NCBI GenBank assembly: GCA_013368445.1 | Contig: JAACJO010000007.1 | Location: 930,001-994,000, forward strand | Direction: 5' to 3' | Source of the DNA: Leucocoprinus leucothites | Taxonomy: Eukaryota; Basidiomycota; Agaricomycetes; Agaricales; Agaricaceae | Length of the DNA stretch: 64,000 nucleotides | Part shown: positions 29,175 through 39,461 of the stretch, in pieces | Layout of the letters: every line of letters starts with the position of its first letter | How positions within the stretch are numbered: the first letter of the stretch is position 1 | Translations under genes and position numbers: made by a program | Notes under the pieces: model-generated | The model's database searches: none | The model's input: the letters and a program-made list of their open reading frames with translations, nothing else | Told to the model about the DNA's origin: nothing

Positions 29175-30292
29175 GTTGATTTCTTCTTTGTCGTCTTCAA
29201 TTTTCTTTTAGATTTTATTGGACGTTCATTTTCCGCACGCCTCGTTCTCCGGCCGACAGAGTGACGTGCATTCGCAACTTTCCTTATGGCTCATAGTATA
29301 ATTATTGGTTCCGTTCTGGTTGTTGTTGATCAATTTTCTGTATGTTCACTGTTTCCTTTTAGTATGTACGTATGCATTTCTTGATGACCTCAGCCTTTTT
29401 GTATGATTTCTGGACGGCTACTGAGGTAGTACGAGTGCCAGTCTGTTATGATCCCTAGTAACGCAGATACCACGATTTCCAAACGCCCCCGAGACCGAAC
29501 ATTTGGTTGCCTGCATGAGATGAAAGCTGGGCGAGAACAATGTGCTCAAATACTGCGTAGCTAACAGACTTCGGGTTCGAACTACATACTGGCCAGCGTC
29601 AGATCCGAGCACATTGTGTGGGTTACGTTTCCTGGTTGTTCTTTTAGTTGGCACTCCCCGTGGGAAGGAGATGTCCGACTGAGGTTCCGTTGACTCCGGT
29701 GGAAGAACAATGGTCGACCGGAACTTCCGCTCCGAGATAGCATTCTTGTTTGTACCTCAAGAGCTCGGCGGCCAAGGTGTTTTGAGATTATTGAGTTAGA
29801 GGTGTACAATTAAGTATAGTTGGAAGAGCTTCGTTGGCAAGCCTCAAGGCCTCAAGGCCTCATGTCTGGAGGACGGCGTCGGCCATTTTGGTGAAGCCGA
29901 GGAAGCCCCCACATGGTTTCAAGTTTGCCTCGCGTTGTTTGTTCCTTCGATTTAGGAACTATTGATAAACCATGATGGCTTTTGTCTACCCAAGGTCGCT
30001 TTACCCTCTTTACCCCTTTTCTTCTCATCCTTCTCGACACTTTTACTTCGGCACGGCTGCGCCTTGTCGATTTCTTCTTGACGCAAGTTTTCAGGCCCCC
30101 CACGACACCCAACTCGCCTCGCGGGTCTCTTCAGCTTGTTGCTTGACGCACGCCCCTTTTCCTTTCACTCTCGCTGTACGGACCGATCCTTTGTGCTCTG
30201 CCTAAATCTGTCCTTTGCTGCTCCTTCCAAAGGGAACCATCAGCCTCTTTATTATTTTTCAAGGATCGTTCGGCTTCGGATTTTGAATTAAT
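29175..30292. other. 1.1 kb gap between VAC8 and GH16
   Basis: The first 200-300 bp are T-rich and fit the VAC8 3' UTR. The rest holds only short frames on both strands without recognisable features. A TCAAGGCC direct repeat occurs near 29843-29858. The last 100 bp before 30293 are pyrimidine-rich and promoter-like. A GGTTCGAAC string at about 29574 resembles a tRNA B box but lacks pairing stems. Confidence 0.4.
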
Positions 30293-31991
30293 ATGCGTCT
30301 ATTCAGAACCCTTCCACTGTCCCTTGTCCTTCTCATTGCGGATTACACGACTCCAGCTAAGGCTGACTTCATTCCACGCACCTTGCACAAAGCGCATAGT
30401 TTTGCTGCACGGCATACCCATAACCTTGCAAGGGACCTCCGAATCGCATTTGGCGGAGCACTCGTATCTCGGAGTGATGGTCCCTCGAGTGCTACACCAC
30501 AGCGTGTTGTTTATTGCAAGCCCAAACAAGCCCCGTTCGGTACTGGTGGGGGTGGGACCAATGCAGGTGGAAACAATGGGACAAGTGCGGGTGGTGGTGT
30601 CTCGACAAAAGCGCCTGGCACCAAGACAGCAACTAGCACGAACCCATCTGCCACCGCCTCAATCCCCGATTCACCCTGGAAGGTGTCACAGTCTTTTGTG
30701 CGTTTCTTATGTGTAATGGAGATGAAGTGGCAACTGACCAATGGACATAGTCCGGCAACAGCTTCTTCGATGCATGGGATTTCTTTCAGGGTGGCGATCC
30801 GACAAATGGTGCGTGGCGAGGTGCTTTTTGCTATCACAGTGGTTTCTGATATGCATTAACCTACACAGGGATCGTAAACTATGTTGATGAGAATACTGCT
30901 GTAAGTCAATTAATTGGGTGGTTATAGAGCACTAGCTTAATGATATGAAACGTTAGCGATCAGCTGGTCTCCTTGAGGTGAACAGCAATGGAAACGCCGT
31001 CATGAGAGTTGAGACCACGCCGAAAGTGGCCAATACGAGGAACAGCGTGCGTATTACGACAAAGTACCAGTACAATGGAGGCCTAGTTGTGATGGATTCC
31101 ATTCACATGCCCACAGGGTGTGGGACTTGGCCGTGAGTCTTGGACTTTGCTACACGGGTCAACGATATTCATCCAAGTGCTAGCGCTTTCTGGTCTAATG
31201 GACCCAACTGGCCTGTTGGCGGTGAAATTGATATCATTGAGGGGGTCAGCGACTACACCAACAACCAAGCCACGATACATACCGTCCCTGGTTGTTCGAT
31301 CCCATCCACGAACCAGGTTGCACTGTCGATAACGGGTAATGTGATCGGCCTTACAGACTGCGCCGCTGCAAACACCGGAAATCAAGGCTGTGGCATTCGC
31401 GCCACCGAGTCCAACTCTTTTGGGGCAGCATTTAATGCTAATGGCGGTGGGACCTATGCTAGTGAGTGGCATTGATGTTGTGGCTGCGTGTTCTCAGACT
31501 GAGTCTGCATCAGTGCGATGGGACACTACTGGGATTGCTATCTATTTCTTCCCCCGAGGATCTGAACCTGCCGACCTTACTGCCGAGAAACCTCAACCAG
31601 ACTCTTGGGGACCTGCGATGGCGCGATGGCCGGCGGCCTCTTGCGATCCTTTCCAGTTTTTCAAGGATCACCACACTATCTTTGACACTACACTGTGGTA
31701 TGTGATTACTGTTGCCTTGCTTGATCAGCCCTCATACTGGTACACAGCGGTGACTGGGCTGCTGGTGTTTGGTCTTCAACTGGTGTACCTGGACAAGAAC
31801 AGAGCTGCGCTCAGAGGACTGGGTTCGCTAAATGTGAGGACTTTGTGAGAGCTAGTGGTTCCGCACTCAATGAAGCATGTGAGTTTCTCGTGAATTTCCC
31901 TTTTTGTTTTTTTTTTTTTTTTGATCTGACCGATGCCCCACCTTTAGACTGGGAGGTGAAGAGCGTGAAGATTTATCAACTCCAGAACTGA
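30293..31991 (+). CDS. Secreted GH16 endo-beta-1,3(4)-glucanase-like protein
   Basis: Glycoside hydrolase family 16 laminarinase-type enzyme acting on beta-glucans of fungal or plant walls. ATG at 30293; signal peptide MRLFRTLPLSLVLLIA. A Gly/Thr/Ser-rich linker (GTGGGGTNAGGNNG) precedes the domain. The catalytic fold reads SGNSFFDAWDFFQGGDPTN, IVNYVDENTARSAGLLEV, HMPTGCGTWP, AFWSNGPNWPVGGEIDIIEGV (catalytic ExDxxE as EIDIIE), WDTTGIAIYFFPRGS, MARWPAASCDPFQFF, then CGDWAAGVWSSTG and YWEVKSVKIYQLQN, stop 31989-31991. Six or seven short introns; two of these make apparent frame changes near 31460 and 31698 that resolve on splicing. The last intron holds a T tract near 31904-31921. Exact linkage specificity cannot be read from sequence. 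Confidence 0.87.
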
Positions 31992-32220
31992 TCGTTACCT
32001 GCTTGGATACCCGGAGTGTTATGGATAGATTATTTTATACACAGGATGGATACAGCATCGCACTGTACAACAGGCTGCCAGTCAATCAACTACTTCAGTA
32101 CTTAACACTTGCATGACCAAGACAAAGTCCGATTGTGCTGACGTCAGCGGTTATCAAACGTAGGTCGTGGCTGTGCTGAGTCCATAAACAGCATATATCA
32201 TTCCGCGAAAGGGAATATCC

Positions 32221-32235
32221 AGAAGGTTCGTGAAA
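32221..32235 (+). promoter_or_regulatory. Perfect three-unit heat-shock element
   Basis: AGAAG-GTTCG-TGAAA is an exact nGAAn-nTTCn-nGAAn array, the Hsf1 consensus, 193 bp upstream of the BAG gene ATG and 117 bp upstream of its TATA box. A further imperfect TTCCGCGAA lies 20 bp upstream. Hsf binding is inferred. Confidence 0.75.
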
Positions 32236-32351
32236 TGGTGAGCGGGTGCGAGTCAGTGGTGGGTCAGTGCTGACGATGGCTGACTACTCCCGACGCGCGG
32301 ACTCGCTGACGCGTCTGTACGCGTATTCCTTCTACAATGTTCCTTCATGGT

Positions 32352-32359
32352 ATAAATAC
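32352..32359 (+). promoter_or_regulatory. TATA box of the BAG-domain gene
   Basis: TATAAATA, a full TATA consensus, 69 bp before the ATG at 32428. Together with the heat-shock element this is the layout of an inducible promoter. Confidence 0.7.
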
Positions 32360-32427
32360 TTGCTTGTCTCTCCGACACCTACTATCACTTTTCTCCACTC
32401 AGCGCCACAACTTGAATCATCTCAACC

Positions 32428-35061
32428 ATGTTCGCCCCCGCATCCAACATCTATCCCAGGGACTTTGGTCACAGCTATGATCACTACATACGCCCTAATA
32501 CTCTCCCGGTCAATTCCCGTAGTAGCTTTTTCGATTCCCTCGCGGAGACCCGGCTTGTAGAGTCAGAGATACTCGCTCAGGAGGCAGCCTGGCGCGAAGA
32601 AGAGGCATTGGAACGCCGGCTAAAGGAACTTCGTCAAGCTCACCTTACACCCCAATCCTATTCCTATGACGTCGCCCCGTATCAGCCTCGCCTTCATGGC
32701 CTTTCCAATCAGGCACTGCATATGCCCTCGGACAGTCTTCTGGAGACCCTGAGGCTTGAAGTAGCTGAACAAGAGCAGTTAGCAAAGCTAGAAGCTCTTC
32801 GCCAGAGGCGCCGCCAGCTTGAGGCTGAGGAGAGGCTGAAGGCAGCTGCTGAGCTCAGGCGCAGGAAGTCCGAGGTAGAGGAGCTTGCACGACGTGAGCA
32901 GACAAGGAGATTACGCGAACTTGCTATTGCTGAAGAAGAGGATAGGCTCAGACGCTTGATTCAAAGGCAAAGGGTAGCGAAGCTACCCCAGGTGGTAAAT
33001 GCCCTGCACCGCCACCAATTGGAGTTGCCTCCGAAGCCAGTCTCTCTCCCCGTACAACGCAATTCACATTCTATCGTGAGTCCCGGGTCTGCTAATCACC
33101 ACATTCAATTTCCTGACGAGTTCTCTTTCAGCCTCATGACGTACTCGAGCTCATCATTGAACTTACTACCGATGCGTCGGCGGGGAAACCAGGTGTTTCA
33201 AATACCTCATCTCTGCCTAAGAAAACACATCCAGCTGAACCAGCAACTGCCTCTCAAGCTATTGATTTGGCAAGTGTGCTCCAGCAATTGGGTCTTTCCC
33301 CCGCAACAGATGACCCGAGGCCATCCCTAGTCAAGAAGGAAGAGAAGCGACCCAATCAGCAACCCATACCCTTAACTTCCGTATGTCCTCTCCTTTTAAC
33401 TTGACCTTGCTCGTAAAATGCTAATTCAGATCCAGTCACGGCAGTTTGGTTCCAGCATGAAAGCGTCTCCATCCCATGGTATCAAAGAGTCGGCTTCAAT
33501 TTCCGACTTTGGCGATCTGTGGAACCTCCTCGCTTCAAGCCCACAAGTGAAACAAGAAGAGAAAAAGGTAAGAGGCAATGTGACTTATATTCGTAGTTCG
33601 CTCTCTGAACAAGAATTTCTCCAGCCATCTGCTTCCCCCAAGGCTCCGGTCGCTGCAACTCTGGAAGTCACCCTCAAGGAAGAACTTGAGAAACGGCTGG
33701 AAGGAACGTACGCCAACGAGTTGCGCGATACCGTCTTGGCTGTTTTGAACTCTCTCGGCGATGTCCAACCCGCTACCACCACTGCATCGCAATCCTCTAC
33801 CCCTCGGTCCTCGTCCATCCCCTCCTCTTCCCCGACAGTTTCAGACAAGGGAAAGGGAAGGGCATATGCATCCGCAGGGCTCCCGTTACCGTCTACGAGG
33901 GATGTCAAGGGCGTCATGGATCGTGTCCGAGAGATCGAGTCTCGCTTCCACATGCTCGAAAATGAGTTTGAATTCCCCGCCAAGCTGGATTTCACCTCCA
34001 CATCTTCGCTTATGTCTAGTCCTGCACCTATAGCGTCCCAGCTTGCATACACTGCCACCAACCAGCCAGTTCGCTATTATGAGCAGGCTCTAAGTAACCT
34101 CCTGGCGCAATTGGACTCTGTAGAAAGCAACGGAAGCGAGGAGTTGAGGAACAGGAGGAAGGTCGTGGTCCGAAAAGTGGAAAACGCGCTCGAAGACCTG
34201 GAACAGCGGGTCGAGGCTAGATGGAAGGCGAGTATGAAGGAGTCCAAGAGGCGCAGTGTAACCATCGAAGATGTCACCACCCCCGACGAGCATCTCATGA
34301 TTCCAGAGAATGTCCCTGCACTCGAGAATGCCCAGTCACCTCAAGCTCCCCAGTCAGCACCCGTTACACACCAGACAGAACAATCCGCTGCTACCGTTGA
34401 AGAAACAACCCCGGCAGCTGTCAAAGAAGCTGACGAACCTCACATCTCCGTTCCTGAAAGCAACATTGTTGAGAATTCTGAGGAAACCACCGAAACTGCT
34501 CATCCTGATCAGCCCATTCCTGAACAAGATAGCGTATCGGAACGAAATGACTCTGAAGAGGCACCAGTCTTTGCGCCTGCTGAGGTCCTTCCTGAAGTCC
34601 CGGATTCCCCTGACGACGCCCATTCCGAGGATGTTTTGGCCGAAGAACGTATGGTCACACCGACAGTACAGCACTTGGCTTCACCACCAGAAACTTCTGT
34701 GGTTCAAGTCCCTGCCCCCTTTCAACTAACCGACCCTGAGGATGTGATCCATGTTTCGGCGTGCGATCATCCCGTCACTGTCTCTCCACTTGAGAGCTCA
34801 CATACCCCTGCCATCCGTCTTCAGGACGACGTCTCTGAATCCCAACCTGATCTGTCTGCCACCATCCGACCTTTCATTCACATCACCCCAGAAGAACGAT
34901 CTTCGAACCCTGCTGCCTTAGACTCATCTGAGTCGGAGATGAGTGAAACGGAAGCCGAGGGTTTGTTATTGGACAATGGAGTTGTGGAGGCAGCCCATGA
35001 GATGTCGGACACGGAATCAACTTCGAGTGACTGGTCAGAGGTCGATGCAGCTTCTCACTGA
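32428..35061 (+). CDS. BAG-domain protein (putative Hsp70 co-chaperone)
   Basis: Exons 32428-33075, 33132-33380, 33430-33567, 33625-35061; 823 aa, phases all zero. The N-terminal third has a long charged coiled-coil (about residues 45-200: repeated Glu/Arg/Leu, for example RRRQLEAEERLKAAAEL). The BAG-like segment is at about 33900-34230: a helix with IESRFHMLENEFEF, then LLAQLDSVESNGSEELRNRR and VVRKVENALEDLEQRV, matching the LdsI..g..elR..RK pattern of BAG helices 2 and 3. The C-terminal 280 residues are acidic, Pro/Ser/Glu-rich and probably disordered. BAG proteins release nucleotide from Hsp70. The heat-shock element and TATA box upstream support a chaperone role. The domain call is by eye. 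Confidence 0.75.
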
Positions 35062-35410
35062 TATGGTTAGTGTATTCGGACTTGTATTATACTAGGATTC
35101 CTTTTCGCTCTTGTCGGTCTTTGTTATATGCTCTATCCTTACGACCATGGTGTACAATTAGATTGGTTCTGTAACTTATTTTGCAATAATATCTCAACGT
35201 ATCTATCTGTCGTCAAGAGGCATGAAGTGGTCGTCTACTGCTACAAACAAAACTGCTCATGGCAGTTGCTAGCTCGGTGCAAATTTGAAAGAAAGAGCGG
35301 GAAACTCAAAAAGAAAGAACGTGATTATTTGAGATCATAATAAAGAAATTAGTACATTGTTGAAGGAGTGTAGATACCTCTTGACCGAAATTGATGTGAC
35401 ATCCCGCAAG
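35062..35410. other. Convergent 3' ends of the BAG and GYF genes
   Basis: 349 bp between two stop codons. AT-rich, with T-rich and A-rich stretches consistent with 3' UTRs on both strands. A 70-codon open frame at 35128-35340 has no recognisable content. Confidence 0.4.
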
Positions 35411-38400
35411 TTAGGATCTGCCTCCCTTCTTCTTCTTGTTTACAACTTTAAACCCCCATTCCGGCTGGGTAGCCTTGGGCGCAGCTTTGACAACATCGGC
35501 AATCGATACAGGTTTCGCAGGAGTCTTGGATGAACTACCGTTCTTCGCATGGGCAATCACATCGGCTTTACGCTTCGACACGAATTCATCCGCAAAGCGA
35601 CGGCCGTCCATAGTTGTACTGTTTGTGTAGATAATCTCCGAAATGATTTCGCGGATGCCTGCATCTGCTTCTACGGGGAATGAAAGAAGCATGTTCATAA
35701 TTTCTTCTACTAGAGGAAAAGCATCGATTGAGACTGGAAGTAGTGCAATGACGAAATAAAACATACCGCTGACAGAGTTGCTGAGACCTTTGAGAGAATC
35801 GTTCAACCAACCGAGGAACTCGCGAGAGGGTGTGGCATCTTCCATCCTGGGCGCAAGTGCTGACGCAGGTTTTGTGACAGGTGGTTGCGCAGGGCGGGCC
35901 GTGGCTGGTCCATTAGGACGTGAAGTTGTAGACGCGGTAGATGCGATAGGTCGTGCAGGTAGAACAGCAGCAACCACTGGGTTTGACTTGCCGCTGGGTC
36001 CGACCGTTGTCCATGCACCACCAGAAGCCAGGGCGGCAGGGGGCTATAGATAATATTTTAGACAACTCGATAGTCTGCTAGGATAATAGTTAATAATGTA
36101 CCTTAGCGCTTGCTTCAGCGTATACACGCCTTGAGCCTGAGGCTGCAACCGTAGCCGCGGCAGTTACTTGAGGGGTGACCTTCTTGCGTTTCTCCTCTTC
36201 CTCCAAAATCTCCTTCATTGTCTTCTTGGTGGGAACAATCTTGGGTGCATTGGTCCAAACGGGAGTGGTACCTGAGGGCGCTGGTGGTGGTGATGCTGCC
36301 TCCTTAGTGGGTAATGAACCACCACGCGAGCCAGCTTGGGAAGTTGGAAGACCCCAGGAAGTAGTAAAGACTTGAAGGTCCTCTTTGTCCTGGGATGAAG
36401 CGGCTGCAGCTCGTGCTGCACGTTGCGTTTCTCTTTCTGCTGCTTTCTTCGCCTCCGCCTTTTTAGCTTCCGCTTCCTGGATTTCACGTAGGCTGATGGT
36501 CTTCTTCACCTCTTCCTCCTTCTGCCAGACAGGCTTTGAAGCTGGTACCTGAGGAGATGCCCCTTCGGGTTGAAGAGGCTGTGGAGCTGGTACTGTTTTA
36601 GACTCCTTTTGTTTGCGAGATTTTCCTGGAGGCAGTTTTTCGGTGACAGGAGGAACAGGAGTGGATTCGAGAGTTTCTACCACTTGTTTAGCCTCTTCCA
36701 TAACTTCGGAACTCGCACTTAGGGGGACCTGATCAACCGGGCTTTGTTGCGCCTTGACTTCACCCTCAACTTTATCCACGGCCGGGACTGCTTCAGCAGA
36801 TTCCCCCCACGCACTATCAACAGCACCATGTGTAGCAACAACCCATGGTGAGGAATCTTCTGGAACGGAGGGAATGGACGATGGTTGAGCCGACTGGTCC
36901 CAAGGCGAGATTTCCGAAGGAGTAGGGAACGTTTGGGCGGTAGTGTTGGCGACCGTTGGCTGATTATTGTCGAGCGGAGCGTGTCTTCGCAGGTTTGCTT
37001 CCGTTGCATCAGGCCATAGTGAATGCTGAGAAAGCGCGCTGTTCTGATGGGTAGGGACTCCACCTTGTGGTATGAAGGTGGGTTGATGTTGGGCAACATG
37101 AGCGTAGAGCTGATCCCCAGCGCCAGGACCTATGTTAAATCCGCCATACTGATGATCTCCCGCCAATACATTGGAGCTTTGGTCAGGACCAGCATAGTTC
37201 AGGGAAGGGGGATGTGAAGAGTCAACAATAGGGTCTTGAGAACTACGCATACCGCCATAATTTATACCGAGCCCTTGGTTCCCGAGATTCTGCAAACCAG
37301 GATGCTCTTGAGCATCGCGGCTGGGCCCAGCGGCATCATACGTCGAGCCGAAATTGTTGGAAGGTGCACCCCAGGGACTCTGAGCGCCAAAAGGACTGGC
37401 AAAGCCATAACCCCCAAGGGCCCCTCCCGATCTCATACCTAAAGACCCATCAACGGGTGAATCTGAGTGTGGGATTCTCCGACCGGGGAAAGCCGCCGGA
37501 ATTTCGGGAGTTGTTTGAAAACCAGAACTACGAGCGCTTCCGGATGGATCACCATTGAAAAACTGGCTACCAGCAGCTCTGCCACCGAATGCATTTGGCT
37601 CTGGAGAAGAATCACCAAATCGAGCACCACCAAAGGAAGAGGAGGGCGAATCAGAGTGGTTAGAGCCAGTGCTAATATACGACTCCAAGGTAGATGTACG
37701 TAGTGATCGGATGGGGGCAGGTTGATATGGTCCGTTCATTATTTGATCCGGGGCATTGTACTGCAGCGGCGAATCCGTACGCAGAGACAAACCAGGAGGG
37801 GCGGATTGAAGGGGTGTGAGGAATATCCTGTCGGTGGCACTCCGTCGACGGAGTTGTTCCAGAGTGGACCATATTGTATCCAGATGTGTTCGCCTAACAG
37901 GCAGGTCGGGAGTGAAAAATCCATCGTCAAACCACTTCTGCATCAATTCTGCGGAGAAGGGTCCTTCGGAAGAAAGTCAGGTTGATATGCTTGCAGGTAA
38001 ATCTGGGGGAGCGCCTACCTTGTATTGTCCCGGTAGGATCTTTATATGACCATTCCACTCTTGCTGGGTCAACGAGACCAGGTGGAGCACCAACACTCGA
38101 GAAGCTCTGTACATTGTCTACAGGATTCGAGAGATTCGTGTTCAAAGACAGTTGGCCGAAACCACCGGCTAGATTGCCCACATTAATTGCATTTTGCGAG
38201 CCGCCTACCCCATTAGTGGAGGAAGGCCTATTATCGTGCGCCCCGGGTGGGGAGTTGTGAGCAGGCCTACCACTATTCTCTTCCTCTTTTTCTTCCTTGA
38301 TTCTCTCAGCTCTCTCCCCGATGTCACTGTCCCCACTCACGCCAAAGGGGTAACCCCCAGGTTTCTGCGATGCTTCAGATGCGCGCCTCCTAGCCACCCA

Positions 38401-39196
38401 CGAGTCTCCTCCGCTCAGCACACCATCAAATCCTGGAGTGTAGCCAACGCGTGTGCGGGGCGATGGTTGCCCTAGCTCACGCGGCGACATCGCAGGAGCT
38501 TGTAAGCTCGACAAAGATTGTTTCTTCGGTAAACCGGGGTTAGGGGAGTCTAACGATGACAGAGACATGAGTGATTAGGGCAAGATGAAGAAGCAAGAAA
38601 TCATCTGACCCGTGGTGCTATCGCGTCGTTTAATACTCCCAAACCGCTCCCTCATGGGACTCCCAACCGCAGCAGAATTGTGGTTCAGCCTGGGCCCACC
38701 CGAGCCCAAGTTTGCTGTCGATAATGGCGACAGGTAGTCGGTGGACTGGCGTCTACGAATATCGGAATTCAGAGGGCCAGCAAAAAGCTGCAGGAGTGAG
38801 GTCGGTTTTCAACACACGTCGGGCAAAATCGCAAGACTCAGAATTGAGAAGCCTGACCTTCTTTTCAGCTTCCCCCATTTCCCGGAGTCCTACTGGATCG
38901 CTTCCATGTTCCCGAACAACACCTTCCCAACGTTCGACTTCCAAGCCCAAACCGACTTTTCCTCCTCCTTCCTTGTAAATCCTTAACAACTCGTCCTTGG
39001 AATATCTGAAAGGGTGGACCTCGTCGTGTGCTTCAACTTGATTTGGAGGGGCCGGTGATACAAGAGCAGAATATGTAGACATAGCGGAGGAAGGAGGATT
39101 TGCTGGAGGCGGTGAAGGTGGTTGCTGTGGACGAGAGATAGATTGTTGTTTGGGGCGCATCCATTCAGGACCAAAGTGCATGGTAGTCGTCGACAT
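35411..39196 (-). CDS. GYF-domain protein (SMY2/GIGYF-like)
   Basis: Six exons: 39196-38816, 38745-38610, 38549-38019, 37963-36102, 36043-35767, 35709-35411; 3486 nt, 1161 aa, phases consistent. The first exon encodes MSTTTMHFGPEWMRPK and the conserved HPFRYSKDELLRIYKEGG segment; exon 2 carries STDYLSPL. The GYF domain spans the exon 3/4 join: VEWSYKDPTGTIQ then GPFSAELMQKWFDDGFF. A long Gly/Pro/Ser-rich low-complexity region follows, then a coiled Glu/Lys/Ala stretch and a helical C-terminal region with MNMLLSFPVEA, NSTTMDGRRFADEFV and a basic end. GYF domains bind Pro-rich PPG[F/I/L/M/V] ligands; Smy2/Syh1 and GIGYF proteins act in mRNA control and quality control. The ATG at 38568 is inside intron 2, so it is not the start. 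The exon 1/2 border is the least certain. Confidence 0.85.
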
Positions 39197-39291
39197 TTTG
39201 TGAAGCGTGCTGACTGAGTGGTTAGACAGGAGATGTAAAGTGTGTCCAAGAGACGAGCTGAAAATTCTTCTAAACCGAAAGGCTGTAATCA

Positions 39292-39297
39292 CACGTG
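39292..39297. promoter_or_regulatory. Palindromic CACGTG element upstream of the GYF gene
   Basis: Perfect CACGTG about 96 bp upstream of the ATG at 39196. This gap separates the GYF start from the acetyl-CoA transporter stop on the same strand. Confidence 0.4.
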
Positions 39298-39461
39298 GAA
39301 AATATTTGGCCCAGTTTCCCGCACCCTCGCAAAAGGGAATCCCCTGTCTACCTTAGGGCAGGTCCACTGCTAAACTGAAATAACAACAGAACAGACTACT
39401 ATTCCACTTCATTATTCTACAATGAGCCTCACAAAAGAATAACTATTAGACATCACGTCTC

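Larger units (their letters stand above)
31992..32427. promoter_or_regulatory. Intergenic region with the BAG gene promoter
   Basis: Holds the GH16 3' UTR and the promoter of the BAG-domain gene, including a heat-shock element at 32221-32235 and a TATA box at 32352-32359, both listed separately. No coding sequence seen. Confidence 0.6.

Noticed and set aside
29565..29590. GGTTCGAAC resembling a tRNA B box
   Set aside because: Flanking bases do not form a T-stem and no acceptor or anticodon arm could be found on either strand.
31460..31860. Frame changes in the GH16 gene suggesting a pseudogene
   Set aside because: Two normal short introns restore MRWDTTGIAIYFF and CGDWAAGVWSSTG.
31902..31922. 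Poly-T tract as a terminator or transposon tail
   Set aside because: It lies within the last intron of the GH16 gene as part of its polypyrimidine-rich sequence, with no target-site duplication seen.
38019..38568. Independent gene starting at the ATG at 38568
   Set aside because: This ATG is inside an intron; the exon continues from upstream exons of the GYF gene.
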